Origin: an uncultured Saprospiraceae bacterium
GTDB taxonomy: Bacteria > Bacteroidota > Bacteroidia > Chitinophagales > Saprospiraceae
Assembly: GCA_938015435.1 (NCBI GenBank)
Contig: CALLPN010000006.1
Location: forward strand, 62,001-126,000
Length of the DNA stretch: 64,000 bases
Reading direction: 5' to 3'
In this document: positions 8,933 through 18,346 of the stretch, in pieces
How the letters are laid out: each line of letters opens with the position of its first letter
How positions within the stretch are numbered: the stretch's first letter is position 1
The notes under the pieces: generated by a model
Databases searched by the model: none
What the model was told of the DNA's origin: nothing
Seen by the model: only the letters and a program-made list of their open reading frames with translations
Translations under genes and position numbers: made by a program

Positions 8933-9859
8933 TTAGTCCAAATTGTACGAATAACTAACTATCGCTTCGAATCCAAGTCCAAATTCTGTTGCTCTATCGG
9001 AGATTCCATAGTTCGCTAAAACACCGAATCTGAGTTCATCATATCTTGATCCAATCTGAGGCATAATATATCCCCCTTGTATCGAAATGTCACTTGCAGA
9101 GCTATAGCCAAGACCTGCCCAGAAAGCTTCTTTCATCTCGTATTTAGCAGCGATTATCATAGTAGATAATTCTGGATTAGTATAATTGAACATCAGCGAT
9201 GGCTCGAAATAAGATTCTCTATTTTGAATTCGTGTACCAATCTCAAAGAAGAGATGGTTATACCTTTCTTGATTAGCAGAATTCGCTAGTACATCTCCAG
9301 CATATATTTGCGAGTATGACATTCCAGTAAAAAAAACATTTCCACCCTCGAATTTTTTAGGATTTGATATATAGAAAATCCCTGCGGTAACCGCGGGAAA
9401 AAATGTAGTTGCTCTACCATTATTAGCCAAGGGATCTTCTGTTTCATTGATAACAGAATTACTAGGATCAAATGAATATTGCGATATACGTGCACCAAGA
9501 CCTAATGATAGTTGACCATCTTTGGTAAACACGCCACCTAATTTGTATGCATAATTAGCCTGAAAGCCGATTTTCGAAACAGGGCCTGTTTTATCAAACA
9601 TCAAACCCGCTCCTGCACTCATATTATAATCGAGTAAAGGATATTCAGCATTGATTGATCCTGTTCTAGGTGCTCCATCGAAGCCCAACCATTGTTGACG
9701 CATATGTACATTAGTAACTAGATGTGTCCCATATGCCGTGGCTGCCGGATTCCATATCGCCCTACTATCATTAAATTGTGACGTATAGGGTAATTGTTGT
9801 GCGATCACTGATGAGATGGCAATTAAAGATATTACGATAGTATATATTAGATTTTTCAT
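8933..9859 (-). CDS. PorP/SprF family type IX secretion membrane protein
   Basis: A 308-aa outer-membrane protein with a signal peptide (cleavage after VIAQ). It has the PorP/SprF hallmarks: QLPYTSQFNDSRAIWNPAATAYG near the N-terminus, RQQWLGFDGAPRTGSINAEYPL, then repeated amphipathic beta strands ending in a SYSYNLD C-terminus. In Bacteroidota these proteins are encoded next to large type B sorting-domain cargo and are needed to export or attach it (SprF for SprB; PorP in Porphyromonas binds PorE). Here it follows the 1940-aa CHU_C protease by 44 bp on the same strand. That fits a cargo-partner operon. Confidence 0.9.
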   Translation of the reverse strand: MKNLIYTIVISLIAISSVIAQQLPYTSQFNDSRAIWNPAATAYGTHLVTNVHMRQQWLGFDGAPRTGSINAEYPLLDYNMSAGAGLMFDKTGPVSKIGFQANYAYKLGGVFTKDGQLSLGLGARISQYSFDPSNSVINETEDPLANNGRATTFFPAVTAGIFYISNPKKFEGGNVFFTGMSYSQIYAGDVLANSANQERYNHLFFEIGTRIQNRESYFEPSLMFNYTNPELSTMIIAAKYEMKEAFWAGLGYSSASDISIQGGYIMPQIGSRYDELRFGVLANYGISDRATEFGLGFEAIVSYSYNLD

Positions 9860-9903
9860 TGTCTTTTATTTTTAGATGAAAGGAAATGTGATGATCGAAG
9901 TGA

Positions 9904-12900
9904 TTAGTTCCTTACGATTGTTAGGTTTTGTTTAAACACGACTTTGTCATCGATCTCTAATATGTAATAATACGTATCAGGAGGTAGACTTTCTTCACCT
10001 CCTCTCGTACCATCGAATAATACGCTTCCATTTTGATATCCTGTTCTGTCAAATAAAACAACTCCCCATCTATTATATATTCTAAGTCGATTATCAGGAA
10101 ATGCTTCTAGTCCTTTGAATTCTAACCAATCGTTCATACCATCATCATTTGGTGTTATAAGGCTTATTGGTTTGATCAAACTAAACGGATCTTCTATAAC
10201 GCAAATAGTTACTTCGTCCATAAACGTACATCCATTGTCATTGGTAATATTGACGGTATATGTTGTCTCAGTTAACGGCATTACCTCTGGGGAAGAGCTA
10301 GAAGTAGCACTTACAAATGATACATGATCTACCCATTCGTAACTTGACCCTCCTGATGCATTTAGTTCGAGAGTTCGTCCTAATATTACACAGGTATCTC
10401 TACCAGCACTCAAGTCAGGAGAAGGCTGATCTAAGAATATCATAGTGCTTGCTGAATCCATAGATACACCACAACCGTTTACAACGACAACCGTATATAC
10501 AGCATCAGCCTCAGGGAAGACTTCTATACTTGACCCAGTATTACTAGAGAATGTACCTTCTGGTCCTGACCATTGATAATCATCAGTCGGTGATCCATCA
10601 CTTGCTGTTACACTAAGCGTAATCGTATCGCCTACACAAAGCGTTCCTTCTTCGTCCAACATAGGTGTAGGGTTAGTTAATCGTCTTATTACAATTTCAT
10701 CTGTAGCCATACATCCATCTATAGTAGTAAGAGTAGCAGTGAAGGTAGTTTCAGGATCGATTAGATCATCATAGTTGATCGTTATAGTTTGATCTGTTTC
10801 CATCGTACTCCATTCATAAGTACCTGTTTCACTGATAGATAACATCAAGTTATCTCCAGGACATAATTCTGTGTCATTTCCCAAATCAAATGTCGGGTTG
10901 GCTAGTGCCATTACCGTCGTCATTACGCTCGCGTTACAATCTGTTCCATTGGTACCAATAACTGTATAGGTTCCAGGTTGATCTACTTGTAAAGTAATAT
11001 TAGTCTCTCCTATAATCTCTACGCCATCTCTTTGCCATATGTAGCTTTCTGCGTTATCACTAACCGTAAGAGTAGTACTCGAACCTTCACAATAAACTGA
11101 CGGACCGTCAATACTAAGCACTGGAAATGGTGTTACAATTACTTCGACTTCACTAGTAGTTATACAGTTGTCAGAGTTAGTAACGAAAACTGTATAAATG
11201 TTTGCTGTCCCTGTAGTGAGTTCTTCTGTTTGAGATACTGTCATTCCAGCAGAATCAAGCCACAAGTATGAGTTACTGTTATCTCCTGCAGTTATCGTAG
11301 TCATGTCGCCTTCACAGATCGTACGAGTAGGATCGATATTTACAATCGGGTTGCTAAACACATTTACCGTAATTTGATCTTCGACTGCACATCCAGAAGC
11401 ACCTGCTACCTCAGCCAGATATGTTCCGCTTTCACTAATTTCTAACATGAAATCTGTTTGGCCCATGATTTCTTCTCCATCTTTAAACCAAGTAATATTG
11501 TCGCCATTGGTCATGGCTACAACAGTCTGTGTCTCGCCTTCACAAAGATCAAAGCTTTCGCCAATGTCTAATGTAGGTCCTGGTAAGAAGTCAACCATTA
11601 CATTATCTGTGGTTGTACAAAAAACGTCATTGGATACAATCACAGAATAATCACCACTTTCACTTACCGTGATCACAGCATCTGATAATGGAAGTATATC
11701 AGTTCCGAGAAACCAAATGTATTCAGCTCCATCCATACCTGCGTTTAATATCACTTCAGATCCTATACAGCCGACTTTATCATCTCCGAGATCTACTAAT
11801 GGGTTTGGTGATCCTACAGCGGTGGTAGTATCTCTCGCTTCGCAGCCAGCAATATTAGCACCTACTATAATGTATTCTCCTGGTTCATCTATTAAGTAGG
11901 TTGGATTATTTTCGTTATCGATTACAACTCCATCTATTGTCAAAGTATAACTATCAAAAAAACCATTAATAGTAGCGAGCTCAGAGGACCCTTCACAAAG
12001 TGTAAATGAGTCAGATATATCAAATCCGATAGTTGGGTTTTCTGCAAGATCAATTACAATAGTATCAGGAGTAGTACATAAGCCTTCCGAAACTCGAACT
12101 ATATAAATCCCTCCTTCTGAGACAGTTAATGTCTGGCTTGTTTCATTCATGATAACAATGTCATTTCGTAACCATTCATAACTGGATCCGTCGGACCCAG
12201 CATCTAACATTATTTCTTCTCCTGAGCATCCAGTGCGATCTTCGCCTAAGTCTACATCTGGAGCATCTACAAATTCTACCATCGTACAAGCTGAAGTACT
12301 ACAGTTGGAAAATGTGTTAGTTACTTCGATGCAGTATGTTCCAGGTATCGATGTTGATAGTATTTCATCTTCGCCTACTATTGCTCCATCTCTCGTCCAC
12401 TGATATTGGAAATCGGGGTTACCTACATTTGGATTGAGTGTAGCGAGTACGCCTTCACATTGACTAGAGTTGTTTTCAAGTAAAACTTCAGGATTTGGGT
12501 TGATAATAAGTGATACTTCGTCAGACTTAGCACATCCATCAGCTGTAGTAACGGTTACACTGTAAACACCGGTTGCTGTTGGAGTTATAATCGCTCCCAT
12601 TTCTGCAAGCGCTACATCATTGATTGTCCAGACGTATGTCGCTCCATCCGGTCCGGCATCTAATTGAAGCATGTCGGATACACAAACGTTTTGAGCTTCA
12701 CCTAATTCCAGTGTTATCGGACAACAATTCTCAGGGGCAGTAAAGACTGCTGCGAAGCTACTCTCGCAAGAACTATCTTCAGAAAATGATATCGTAAGAT
12801 CTACAGATCCACCGTCAGATGTAAGGTTTTCTAAAATTATTCCTTGAGGTGATGTGGTAAGTGGAAATGAAGTACCATTTACTACCAAGTTACCAGAGTT

Positions 12901-15726
12901 AGGAGCAGAACTGTATTCTATTATTAGATCTTGACTATATAGATTAGTGTTAGGATCACAAGAGGACTGTGAGCCAGTACTTACACCATCAATACTACAA
13001 GAGGATATAATTTCTATAGGTTTAAAATTTTGACTCTGTAGGATACAATTACCACTAAATATCAAAGCATTCAGCGATTGTCCAACCCAAGTACTGGGAT
13101 CAGTATTGGCAGGTGGTGTTGTACCTCCTGACTTGTATGCCACCCCATATACATTAAAGATACCACCACCCAAAGTGGTAAAGTCTCCAGTATCATTTAC
13201 AGCAGATACAATATCGTTAACAGTATTCACAGCGACGTAGGTGTAACTATAATCCAAATTTTCGTTATCATCACCTACCAATATATCTCCTGGGCCTGTA
13301 ATACTAGAAATGGTTGTGGTTTGTGGTAAGGTTCCGTAATTGTAAAAGGCAACCACATATCGTGTGCAGGCTTCTAGTTCCATTCCGACTACAGTACTAG
13401 ATGATACGGAAGTTCCTTCTACGTTTGTTCCATTAGACCCAATGAAGCTCTGGCATGGATTAGTTGTACTAAAATTACTTTCGGTAAAGACACTAAAAAA
13501 ACCAGAACCTTCACGAGTGAATACATATGTTCCGCTTGCACTTGGTGTAATTATTTCTGAGTCGTAAAAGTATTCCAATATTTCTGTACAAGATCCTGAT
13601 GTATTAAAAGTAGACAAATCCATAGTAGCTGATGAGGTACTAATAGCCCCAGAGATACTACTTAACCTTTCACCGCTTATGCTTGACATCCCTAGGTTTA
13701 ATGAGGGGGAACCTTGGTCTGCAGTGACCATCTCTGTATCACATACAAAGCTTTGATAAGCACTACAATTAGACTGTATAGTAAAATCACTATTAGATAA
13801 ATCAAAGATTCGGACACATGGATTATCATCGCAGATTATCATGATTCGAGCTTTGCTGGTTTCGCTCAAAGAACTAGGTATATTGATCATCTCCGATCCT
13901 GAAGCATAGTCAACATCATTGGCTAACAAAAATGGAGTTGTAAACCCTCCATCTATAGAAAGGTAAATATCTACTTTGGAACAAACATCATCAGATCCAC
14001 CAGTTGACCATGTAACATCCAGCGGATTGCCTGACATGATAGTCAATCCAATATTAGGGTTAGTTACCCTGAATGGTCCGTTATTAGTAACTTCTACTTG
14101 TCGATCATCGATGGCAATACCACCAGCTCCAGCTCGATTATCTCTTGCAGTTAGTTTAAAGTTGAGCATCCTGTTTCTTCCAGGTAATACTTGGAAAGGA
14201 TCACTTGCATTACCTTCTATTACTGTTGCTCTTGTTGGGAAACTTCTCGATATTTCTGTGCTGGGCGGAAACGATCTAAATAGTGGACCGACTGCATTTG
14301 CCGCCGCCTGATTTCCTATCTCTCCTTGAGTAGGTGTAGCATCTAGACCATCTTCATCATATTGCTCCCAAGTATATGTTACTTGATCGCCATCAGGATC
14401 TGATCCTTCAGCGGTCATTATAAACGGTGTACCTCTTGGGATCATGTAGTTTACATTACATGGATCTATATTAAGCACCGGTGGATTATTATTACTGTTG
14501 CTTGTTGTTGGACAATCTGGGTAGAAATCCATATGATTAAGCATTTGGATAAGACTATGTACATGGAAGTAACTATCAGCAGCTCCACTGCCAGCGATGT
14601 TTTGATCTTCCGAGCAGATTCCTTGATATGACATTATCGTCGTACCTGATCCAATCTCATATGCCGCATCTCGAGATATTGCAGTTTGGCAAGATTCTCC
14701 TTCACCGTTGAAGGTGTGTTCTGCTCCAAACATGTGGCCAATCTCATGACAAGCTAGTTGAATCCAGCCAACACCATTATTATTAAATGATCCACTCCAA
14801 CCTCCTGCTTTGGCATCACCTTGATTTTCGCATACTACTCCTCTATAAGCTACGCCACCGGTACTCCATCCGTCATCTTCGGCATGATTGTGAAAAACAT
14901 GACCAAAATCATAAGAATTATTTGTAAATTGATTTACCACTTCAGTTCTTGCTTGGTCAGCACGTCCATCGCCACCTGTTTGATCCGGCTCAAAAGGATC
15001 TGATGCTGGATTAGGAAATATAACAGGCGTTAGTAGTGTAAAATTTACAGCGAGATCGTTTTCAAATATCGCTTCCATAGCTGCTACTCCATTAGTTAGA
15101 TGTGCGGCAACGGTTGCATTACTTCCACCATTAGCTTGATAATATTCACCAGTAACTATGGGAGCCATTCTGTAGGTTCGTCTAACGTCACCATTAGTGA
15201 TTAGATCCCTAACAGAAGCGTGATTAGCTACCAAATTAGCTCTTTCTGTGGCTTCCCTTGATAAGTCGGATTCACATTCATGTCCCCTATGTTCAGTGGT
15301 GAGGTCGTAGGTGTTACTCATGAAGTAACTATTGACTTCATTCTTAGTAGGGTAGAGCATAGTCATTCCATTTTCATCAAGCTTATTGATGTAAATCGCA
15401 TCTGGAGAAATAGTGACTGTGCCAGTAGAAGTTTCATTCTTCCATTTGTAGACTCTGATATCAGGGTATGTATTTTGAAAATCATCAGAAAGCAGTGAAT
15501 GATATTGCAACGCTACTTCATTCTTTGAAATAAAAGGAATATTTACAAATACAGGATCAAACCTGTTTTGACTCATTACAACAGACTGCAAACTATTAGT
15601 GTTAATCTGTACTATGGGTAAAGAGCTATTGACTTCGATTGTAGCATTGCTTAAGTCAATCGGTGTAATCTGTGCGGAGCAGAGCTGTGTCATCACAGCT
15701 AACAGCATAACTAAAAATCTTCTCAT
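9904..15726 (-). CDS. Giant metzincin protease with Ig-like repeats and type B T9SS sorting domain
   Basis: A 1940-aa secreted multidomain protein. It has a signal peptide (about 1-18, LCSAQ) and then a propeptide-like region with beta-rich character. A reprolysin-like zinc protease domain (about 170-400) follows, with HEIGHMFGAEH at H327-H337 (ligands H327, H331, H337; catalytic E328) and a Met-turn at M365 (TIMSY), so it is a metzincin. After a linker with a cadherin/PKD-like DPDGDQVTYTWEQ segment come about 11 Ig-like repeats of about 75 residues (about 1020-1850), each with the pattern LCEG...W...G.Y.V...GC. The last about 85 residues are the CHU_C gliding-motility sorting domain (PISLITPNDDGMNDWLEF ... 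RIYNRWGVVLFD). A cell-surface or released protease is inferred. The PorP/SprF gene lies 44 bp downstream. Confidence 0.9.
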   Translation of the reverse strand: MRRFLVMLLAVMTQLCSAQITPIDLSNATIEVNSSLPIVQINTNSLQSVVMSQNRFDPVFVNIPFISKNEVALQYHSLLSDDFQNTYPDIRVYKWKNETSTGTVTISPDAIYINKLDENGMTMLYPTKNEVNSYFMSNTYDLTTEHRGHECESDLSREATERANLVANHASVRDLITNGDVRRTYRMAPIVTGEYYQANGGSNATVAAHLTNGVAAMEAIFENDLAVNFTLLTPVIFPNPASDPFEPDQTGGDGRADQARTEVVNQFTNNSYDFGHVFHNHAEDDGWSTGGVAYRGVVCENQGDAKAGGWSGSFNNNGVGWIQLACHEIGHMFGAEHTFNGEGESCQTAISRDAAYEIGSGTTIMSYQGICSEDQNIAGSGAADSYFHVHSLIQMLNHMDFYPDCPTTSNSNNNPPVLNIDPCNVNYMIPRGTPFIMTAEGSDPDGDQVTYTWEQYDEDGLDATPTQGEIGNQAAANAVGPLFRSFPPSTEISRSFPTRATVIEGNASDPFQVLPGRNRMLNFKLTARDNRAGAGGIAIDDRQVEVTNNGPFRVTNPNIGLTIMSGNPLDVTWSTGGSDDVCSKVDIYLSIDGGFTTPFLLANDVDYASGSEMINIPSSLSETSKARIMIICDDNPCVRIFDLSNSDFTIQSNCSAYQSFVCDTEMVTADQGSPSLNLGMSSISGERLSSISGAISTSSATMDLSTFNTSGSCTEILEYFYDSEIITPSASGTYVFTREGSGFFSVFTESNFSTTNPCQSFIGSNGTNVEGTSVSSSTVVGMELEACTRYVVAFYNYGTLPQTTTISSITGPGDILVGDDNENLDYSYTYVAVNTVNDIVSAVNDTGDFTTLGGGIFNVYGVAYKSGGTTPPANTDPSTWVGQSLNALIFSGNCILQSQNFKPIEIISSCSIDGVSTGSQSSCDPNTNLYSQDLIIEYSSAPNSGNLVVNGTSFPLTTSPQGIILENLTSDGGSVDLTISFSEDSSCESSFAAVFTAPENCCPITLELGEAQNVCVSDMLQLDAGPDGATYVWTINDVALAEMGAIITPTATGVYSVTVTTADGCAKSDEVSLIINPNPEVLLENNSSQCEGVLATLNPNVGNPDFQYQWTRDGAIVGEDEILSTSIPGTYCIEVTNTFSNCSTSACTMVEFVDAPDVDLGEDRTGCSGEEIMLDAGSDGSSYEWLRNDIVIMNETSQTLTVSEGGIYIVRVSEGLCTTPDTIVIDLAENPTIGFDISDSFTLCEGSSELATINGFFDSYTLTIDGVVIDNENNPTYLIDEPGEYIIVGANIAGCEARDTTTAVGSPNPLVDLGDDKVGCIGSEVILNAGMDGAEYIWFLGTDILPLSDAVITVSESGDYSVIVSNDVFCTTTDNVMVDFLPGPTLDIGESFDLCEGETQTVVAMTNGDNITWFKDGEEIMGQTDFMLEISESGTYLAEVAGASGCAVEDQITVNVFSNPIVNIDPTRTICEGDMTTITAGDNSNSYLWLDSAGMTVSQTEELTTGTANIYTVFVTNSDNCITTSEVEVIVTPFPVLSIDGPSVYCEGSSTTLTVSDNAESYIWQRDGVEIIGETNITLQVDQPGTYTVIGTNGTDCNASVMTTVMALANPTFDLGNDTELCPGDNLMLSISETGTYEWSTMETDQTITINYDDLIDPETTFTATLTTIDGCMATDEIVIRRLTNPTPMLDEEGTLCVGDTITLSVTASDGSPTDDYQWSGPEGTFSSNTGSSIEVFPEADAVYTVVVVNGCGVSMDSASTMIFLDQPSPDLSAGRDTCVILGRTLELNASGGSSYEWVDHVSFVSATSSSSPEVMPLTETTYTVNITNDNGCTFMDEVTICVIEDPFSLIKPISLITPNDDGMNDWLEFKGLEAFPDNRLRIYNRWGVVLFDRTGYQNGSVLFDGTRGGEESLPPDTYYYILEIDDKVVFKQNLTIVRN

Positions 15727-16138
15727 GTCTTTTGGTATATATTAAGATATCAAGGTATGAAGAATATCACTATTGGATATCATATTGAGATATCTAATAT
15801 TATAAAATTCAGAATATGAAACACAAAGACATTAAGAATAGAAAGGAAACGATATAGAATAGGGTAAAAAAAAACAAAGTAACCAACATTACTATTAGTT
15901 ACTTTGCTACCATTAAGTCCGTCTAAGCCCATCATTAACAATACCTTATGTTAGATCAGGTGCATAGACATAATATAATACCTGTTGAGACAAATATAGT
16001 CTAACATCGCAATGGTCCAAAATTTCTTCACATTTATTTAACTCAAAGTAAGCAATAAAAGAAGTTTTATTTCGTATAGCTTTTTTTTTGAATATCTAAT
16101 ACTTTGATAGTCAATAAAAGCCATCTTTATGGATAGGA
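15727..16138. other. Intergenic region with two hairpins
   Basis: The gap between the giant protease gene start and the YciO-like gene end holds a terminator at 15866-15906. It also holds an imperfect inverted repeat just upstream of the protease gene: ATTGGATATC at 15772-15781 and GATATCTAAT at 15789-15798 (one G-T wobble). Repeated GATATC hexamers occur here (near 15745, 15776 and 15789). No gene is seen. Confidence 0.6.
15866..15906 (-). terminator. Rho-independent terminator on the minus strand
   Basis: CAAAGTAAC (15875-15883) and GTTACTTTG (15898-15906) form a perfect 9-bp stem. On the minus strand it is followed directly by nine T residues (complement of 15866-15874). It would end transcripts of the YciO/Sua5-like gene, about 230 bp downstream of that stop codon. 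Confidence 0.8.
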
Positions 16139-16750
16139 TTAAGACAATTCGCCTAATCCTTCGCGGATTACTTCGATTTCGTCTCCTGTGCAATCAAGGA
16201 CAGTAGATTCTCCAGTGCTACCTGGTCCCGCATTGATCATGATGTCTAATTCAGATCCATATTCTTCTTCTATTTTTTCTGGATCAGTGTAGTAACCCGA
16301 GATGTCGTCCTTGTTTAGAGATGTAGTTATAAAAGGCTCATCCATAAACTCTAAAAGAGATTGAACGATTTCATTATCAGGAATACGAATACCAATTTCT
16401 GACTTGTTGTTTTTAAAATATTTTTGAACAAATTTATTCGCCTTTAAAATATATACATAAGGACCCGGACTATATCTCTTCATAGTTTTGAATACATCAT
16501 TACTATACGACATAGTGAAATCTGATACTTGCTTGAGATCGGAGCAGATCACAGACATTTTAGCTTGCTTCTCTTTTTTGCCAGTCATACGACAGATTTT
16601 ATCAATACCTGATTTGTTAGTCAGTTTGCATGCAATAGCGTAAACTGTGTCAGTTGGTATCACTACGATAGCTCCTGCGTTTATTTCTTTGGCTATCATT
16701 TGTATTTCTCTCGCATTAGGATTTTTAGTATGCAGGTGGTATGTTTTCAT
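16139..16750 (-). CDS. YciO/Sua5/YrdC family protein (threonylcarbamoyl-AMP synthase-like)
   Basis: A 203-aa protein of the YrdC fold. The start at MKTYHLHTKNPNAREI (16750) is preferred because YciO-like proteins begin this way; an in-frame ATG 13 codons upstream (16789) would add a Lys-rich tail. Motifs are GAIVVIPTDTVYAIAC, KICRMTGKKEKQAKMSVICSD and the C-terminal STVLDCTGDEIEVIREGLGEL, all matching the YciO branch. True Sua5/TsaC makes threonylcarbamoyl-adenylate for the tRNA t6A modification. The YciO branch is a paralogue whose role is less clear, with a KxR motif altered here as in E. coli YciO. It is separated from its neighbours by over 100 bp on both sides. Confidence 0.85.
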   Translation of the reverse strand: MKTYHLHTKNPNAREIQMIAKEINAGAIVVIPTDTVYAIACKLTNKSGIDKICRMTGKKEKQAKMSVICSDLKQVSDFTMSYSNDVFKTMKRYSPGPYVYILKANKFVQKYFKNNKSEIGIRIPDNEIVQSLLEFMDEPFITTSLNKDDISGYYTDPEKIEEEYGSELDIMINAGPGSTGESTVLDCTGDEIEVIREGLGELS

Positions 16751-16910
16751 TCTTTTCTTTTTAGATATATCAATAGATGATTCACTCAAATGACTTAGAT
16801 GTCATCTGTTCACTTCAATATGAAAGCATTTTAAAAGTAGGATTTTTTTTGTGAATAGAATAGTAAAAGGCCTAACATATTATAAAAATAAAAAATATGT
16901 ATTATACTCA

Positions 16911-18302
16911 TTATTCTTTCAATTCTCCTTGGTATCTGATGGCATGAGGATTAGTAATCAATAAATTACTTAATCCTGCAATAATCAAACATATACCAGC
17001 GAGCACCATCGCATTGATAGTGGCTTCTCCTATGAATGTCGTATAGATCCATGTGAGACCTACGGCGGCAAGTATTTGCGGTATGACAATAAACATATTA
17101 AAGAGGCCCATAAATAGCCCCATCTTATCAGCATCTATTGCGCTTGATAACATAGCATACGGCATAGATAATATACTTCCCCAAGCGATTCCGATACATG
17201 CGAAACAAATGTTGAGCATGGTTTCATCCTTAGTATACAGCATCATTAAAAAGCCCACTCCACCAATTACTAACGAAAATAGATGTGTCCATTTTCTATT
17301 GATGGTCATCCTACTGGCGATGACAGTGAGTACAAGTGCAAATATCATTGAACTCAAACCATACATACCCATTGCTGAAGATATTATATCCGAAGCATTA
17401 TTATAAGCAAGATTGGCAGCATCGTACGCCGAATTGGAATTGTTTGTTCCAAAGTCAAAAGAGTCTTTATTAGGCTTGGCTGCTCCAAAAACATGTTCTG
17501 TAAGTGCCGGGTTAGACATACTCCACATAGTAAAAAATGCAAACCAGCTGAAGAATTGAATTACTCCAAGCTTCTTCATTGTTGTGGGCATTGCGGCCAA
17601 GTTAATCCCTATTTCTTTGATCCCGTGTACTACTCCAGCTGTTGCTTCTTTTTCTTTTTCAAATTCTTCGATATCCTCTGGCGGATACTCTTTGGTAGTA
17701 AGAATAGTGTATAGAATGGCTAAGAAGAATATGATTCCACCGATCAAAAATGAAAGCTTCACATTATCTGGAATGACATTGTCAGCGGCGACATTACTTA
17801 CCCCAAGACTTGCAAGGAATTTGGGTAACTGGCTAGCGATCCAAGTACCTATTCCTATAATTAATGTTTGTACTACAAATCCATAAGACCTTTGAGAATC
17901 AGGAAGTAAATCGGCGACTAATGCTCTGAAAGGTTCCATACTTATGTTGATAGAAGTATCGAGTAAAAGTAAGCTTCCTACTGCTACCCAAAGCACTGGT
18001 GAATATGGCATAAAGACAAGCATGATAGACGCCAATACCGCTCCTATAAAAAAGTAAGGTTTACGTCTGCCCCATGTAGTATTCCATGTACGATCACTCA
18101 TATATCCTATAATAGGTTGGACAATCAATCCTGCCAAAGGAGCAAAAATCCAAAGCATGGGAATGTCATCCTTAGCAGCACCTAGGGTTTCGAAAATCCT
18201 CGACATAGATCCGCCTTGGAGAGCGAAACCAAACTGGATTCCTAAAAATCCAAAACTCATATTCCATATATTCCAAAAGGATAATTTAGGCTTCTTGTCC
18301 AT
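16911..18302 (-). CDS. MFS sugar transporter (SLC45/GPH-like, probable maltose or maltodextrin uptake)
   Basis: A 463-aa inner-membrane protein with about 12 hydrophobic segments. The N-terminus (LSFWNIWNMSFGFLGIQFGFALQ) and the loop IIGYMSDRTWNTTWGRRKPYFFIGA are typical of the SLC45/sucrose-transporter-like MFS group found in Bacteroidota alpha-glucan clusters. The RRKPY motif between segments 2 and 3 is the MFS signature. The gene starts 44 bp after the GH13 amylase-like lipoprotein on the same strand, so uptake of a maltose-type sugar released by that enzyme is inferred. Substrate identity is not visible in the sequence. Confidence 0.85.
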   Translation of the reverse strand: MDKKPKLSFWNIWNMSFGFLGIQFGFALQGGSMSRIFETLGAAKDDIPMLWIFAPLAGLIVQPIIGYMSDRTWNTTWGRRKPYFFIGAVLASIMLVFMPYSPVLWVAVGSLLLLDTSINISMEPFRALVADLLPDSQRSYGFVVQTLIIGIGTWIASQLPKFLASLGVSNVAADNVIPDNVKLSFLIGGIIFFLAILYTILTTKEYPPEDIEEFEKEKEATAGVVHGIKEIGINLAAMPTTMKKLGVIQFFSWFAFFTMWSMSNPALTEHVFGAAKPNKDSFDFGTNNSNSAYDAANLAYNNASDIISSAMGMYGLSSMIFALVLTVIASRMTINRKWTHLFSLVIGGVGFLMMLYTKDETMLNICFACIGIAWGSILSMPYAMLSSAIDADKMGLFMGLFNMFIVIPQILAAVGLTWIYTTFIGEATINAMVLAGICLIIAGLSNLLITNPHAIRYQGELKE

Positions 18303-18346
18303 GATTTTAGGATTTTATGATGAATGCTTTTTTGTATTTAGTTGTA

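Noticed and set aside
10115..15498. Plus-strand frames opposite the giant protease gene
   Set aside because: Shadows of the Ig-like repeat coding sequence; no independent evidence.
9904..15726. Possible toxin or defence function for the giant minus-strand proteins
   Set aside because: Sorting domains and the PorP/SprF neighbour point to ordinary T9SS export; no immunity gene, nuclease or defence domain is present.
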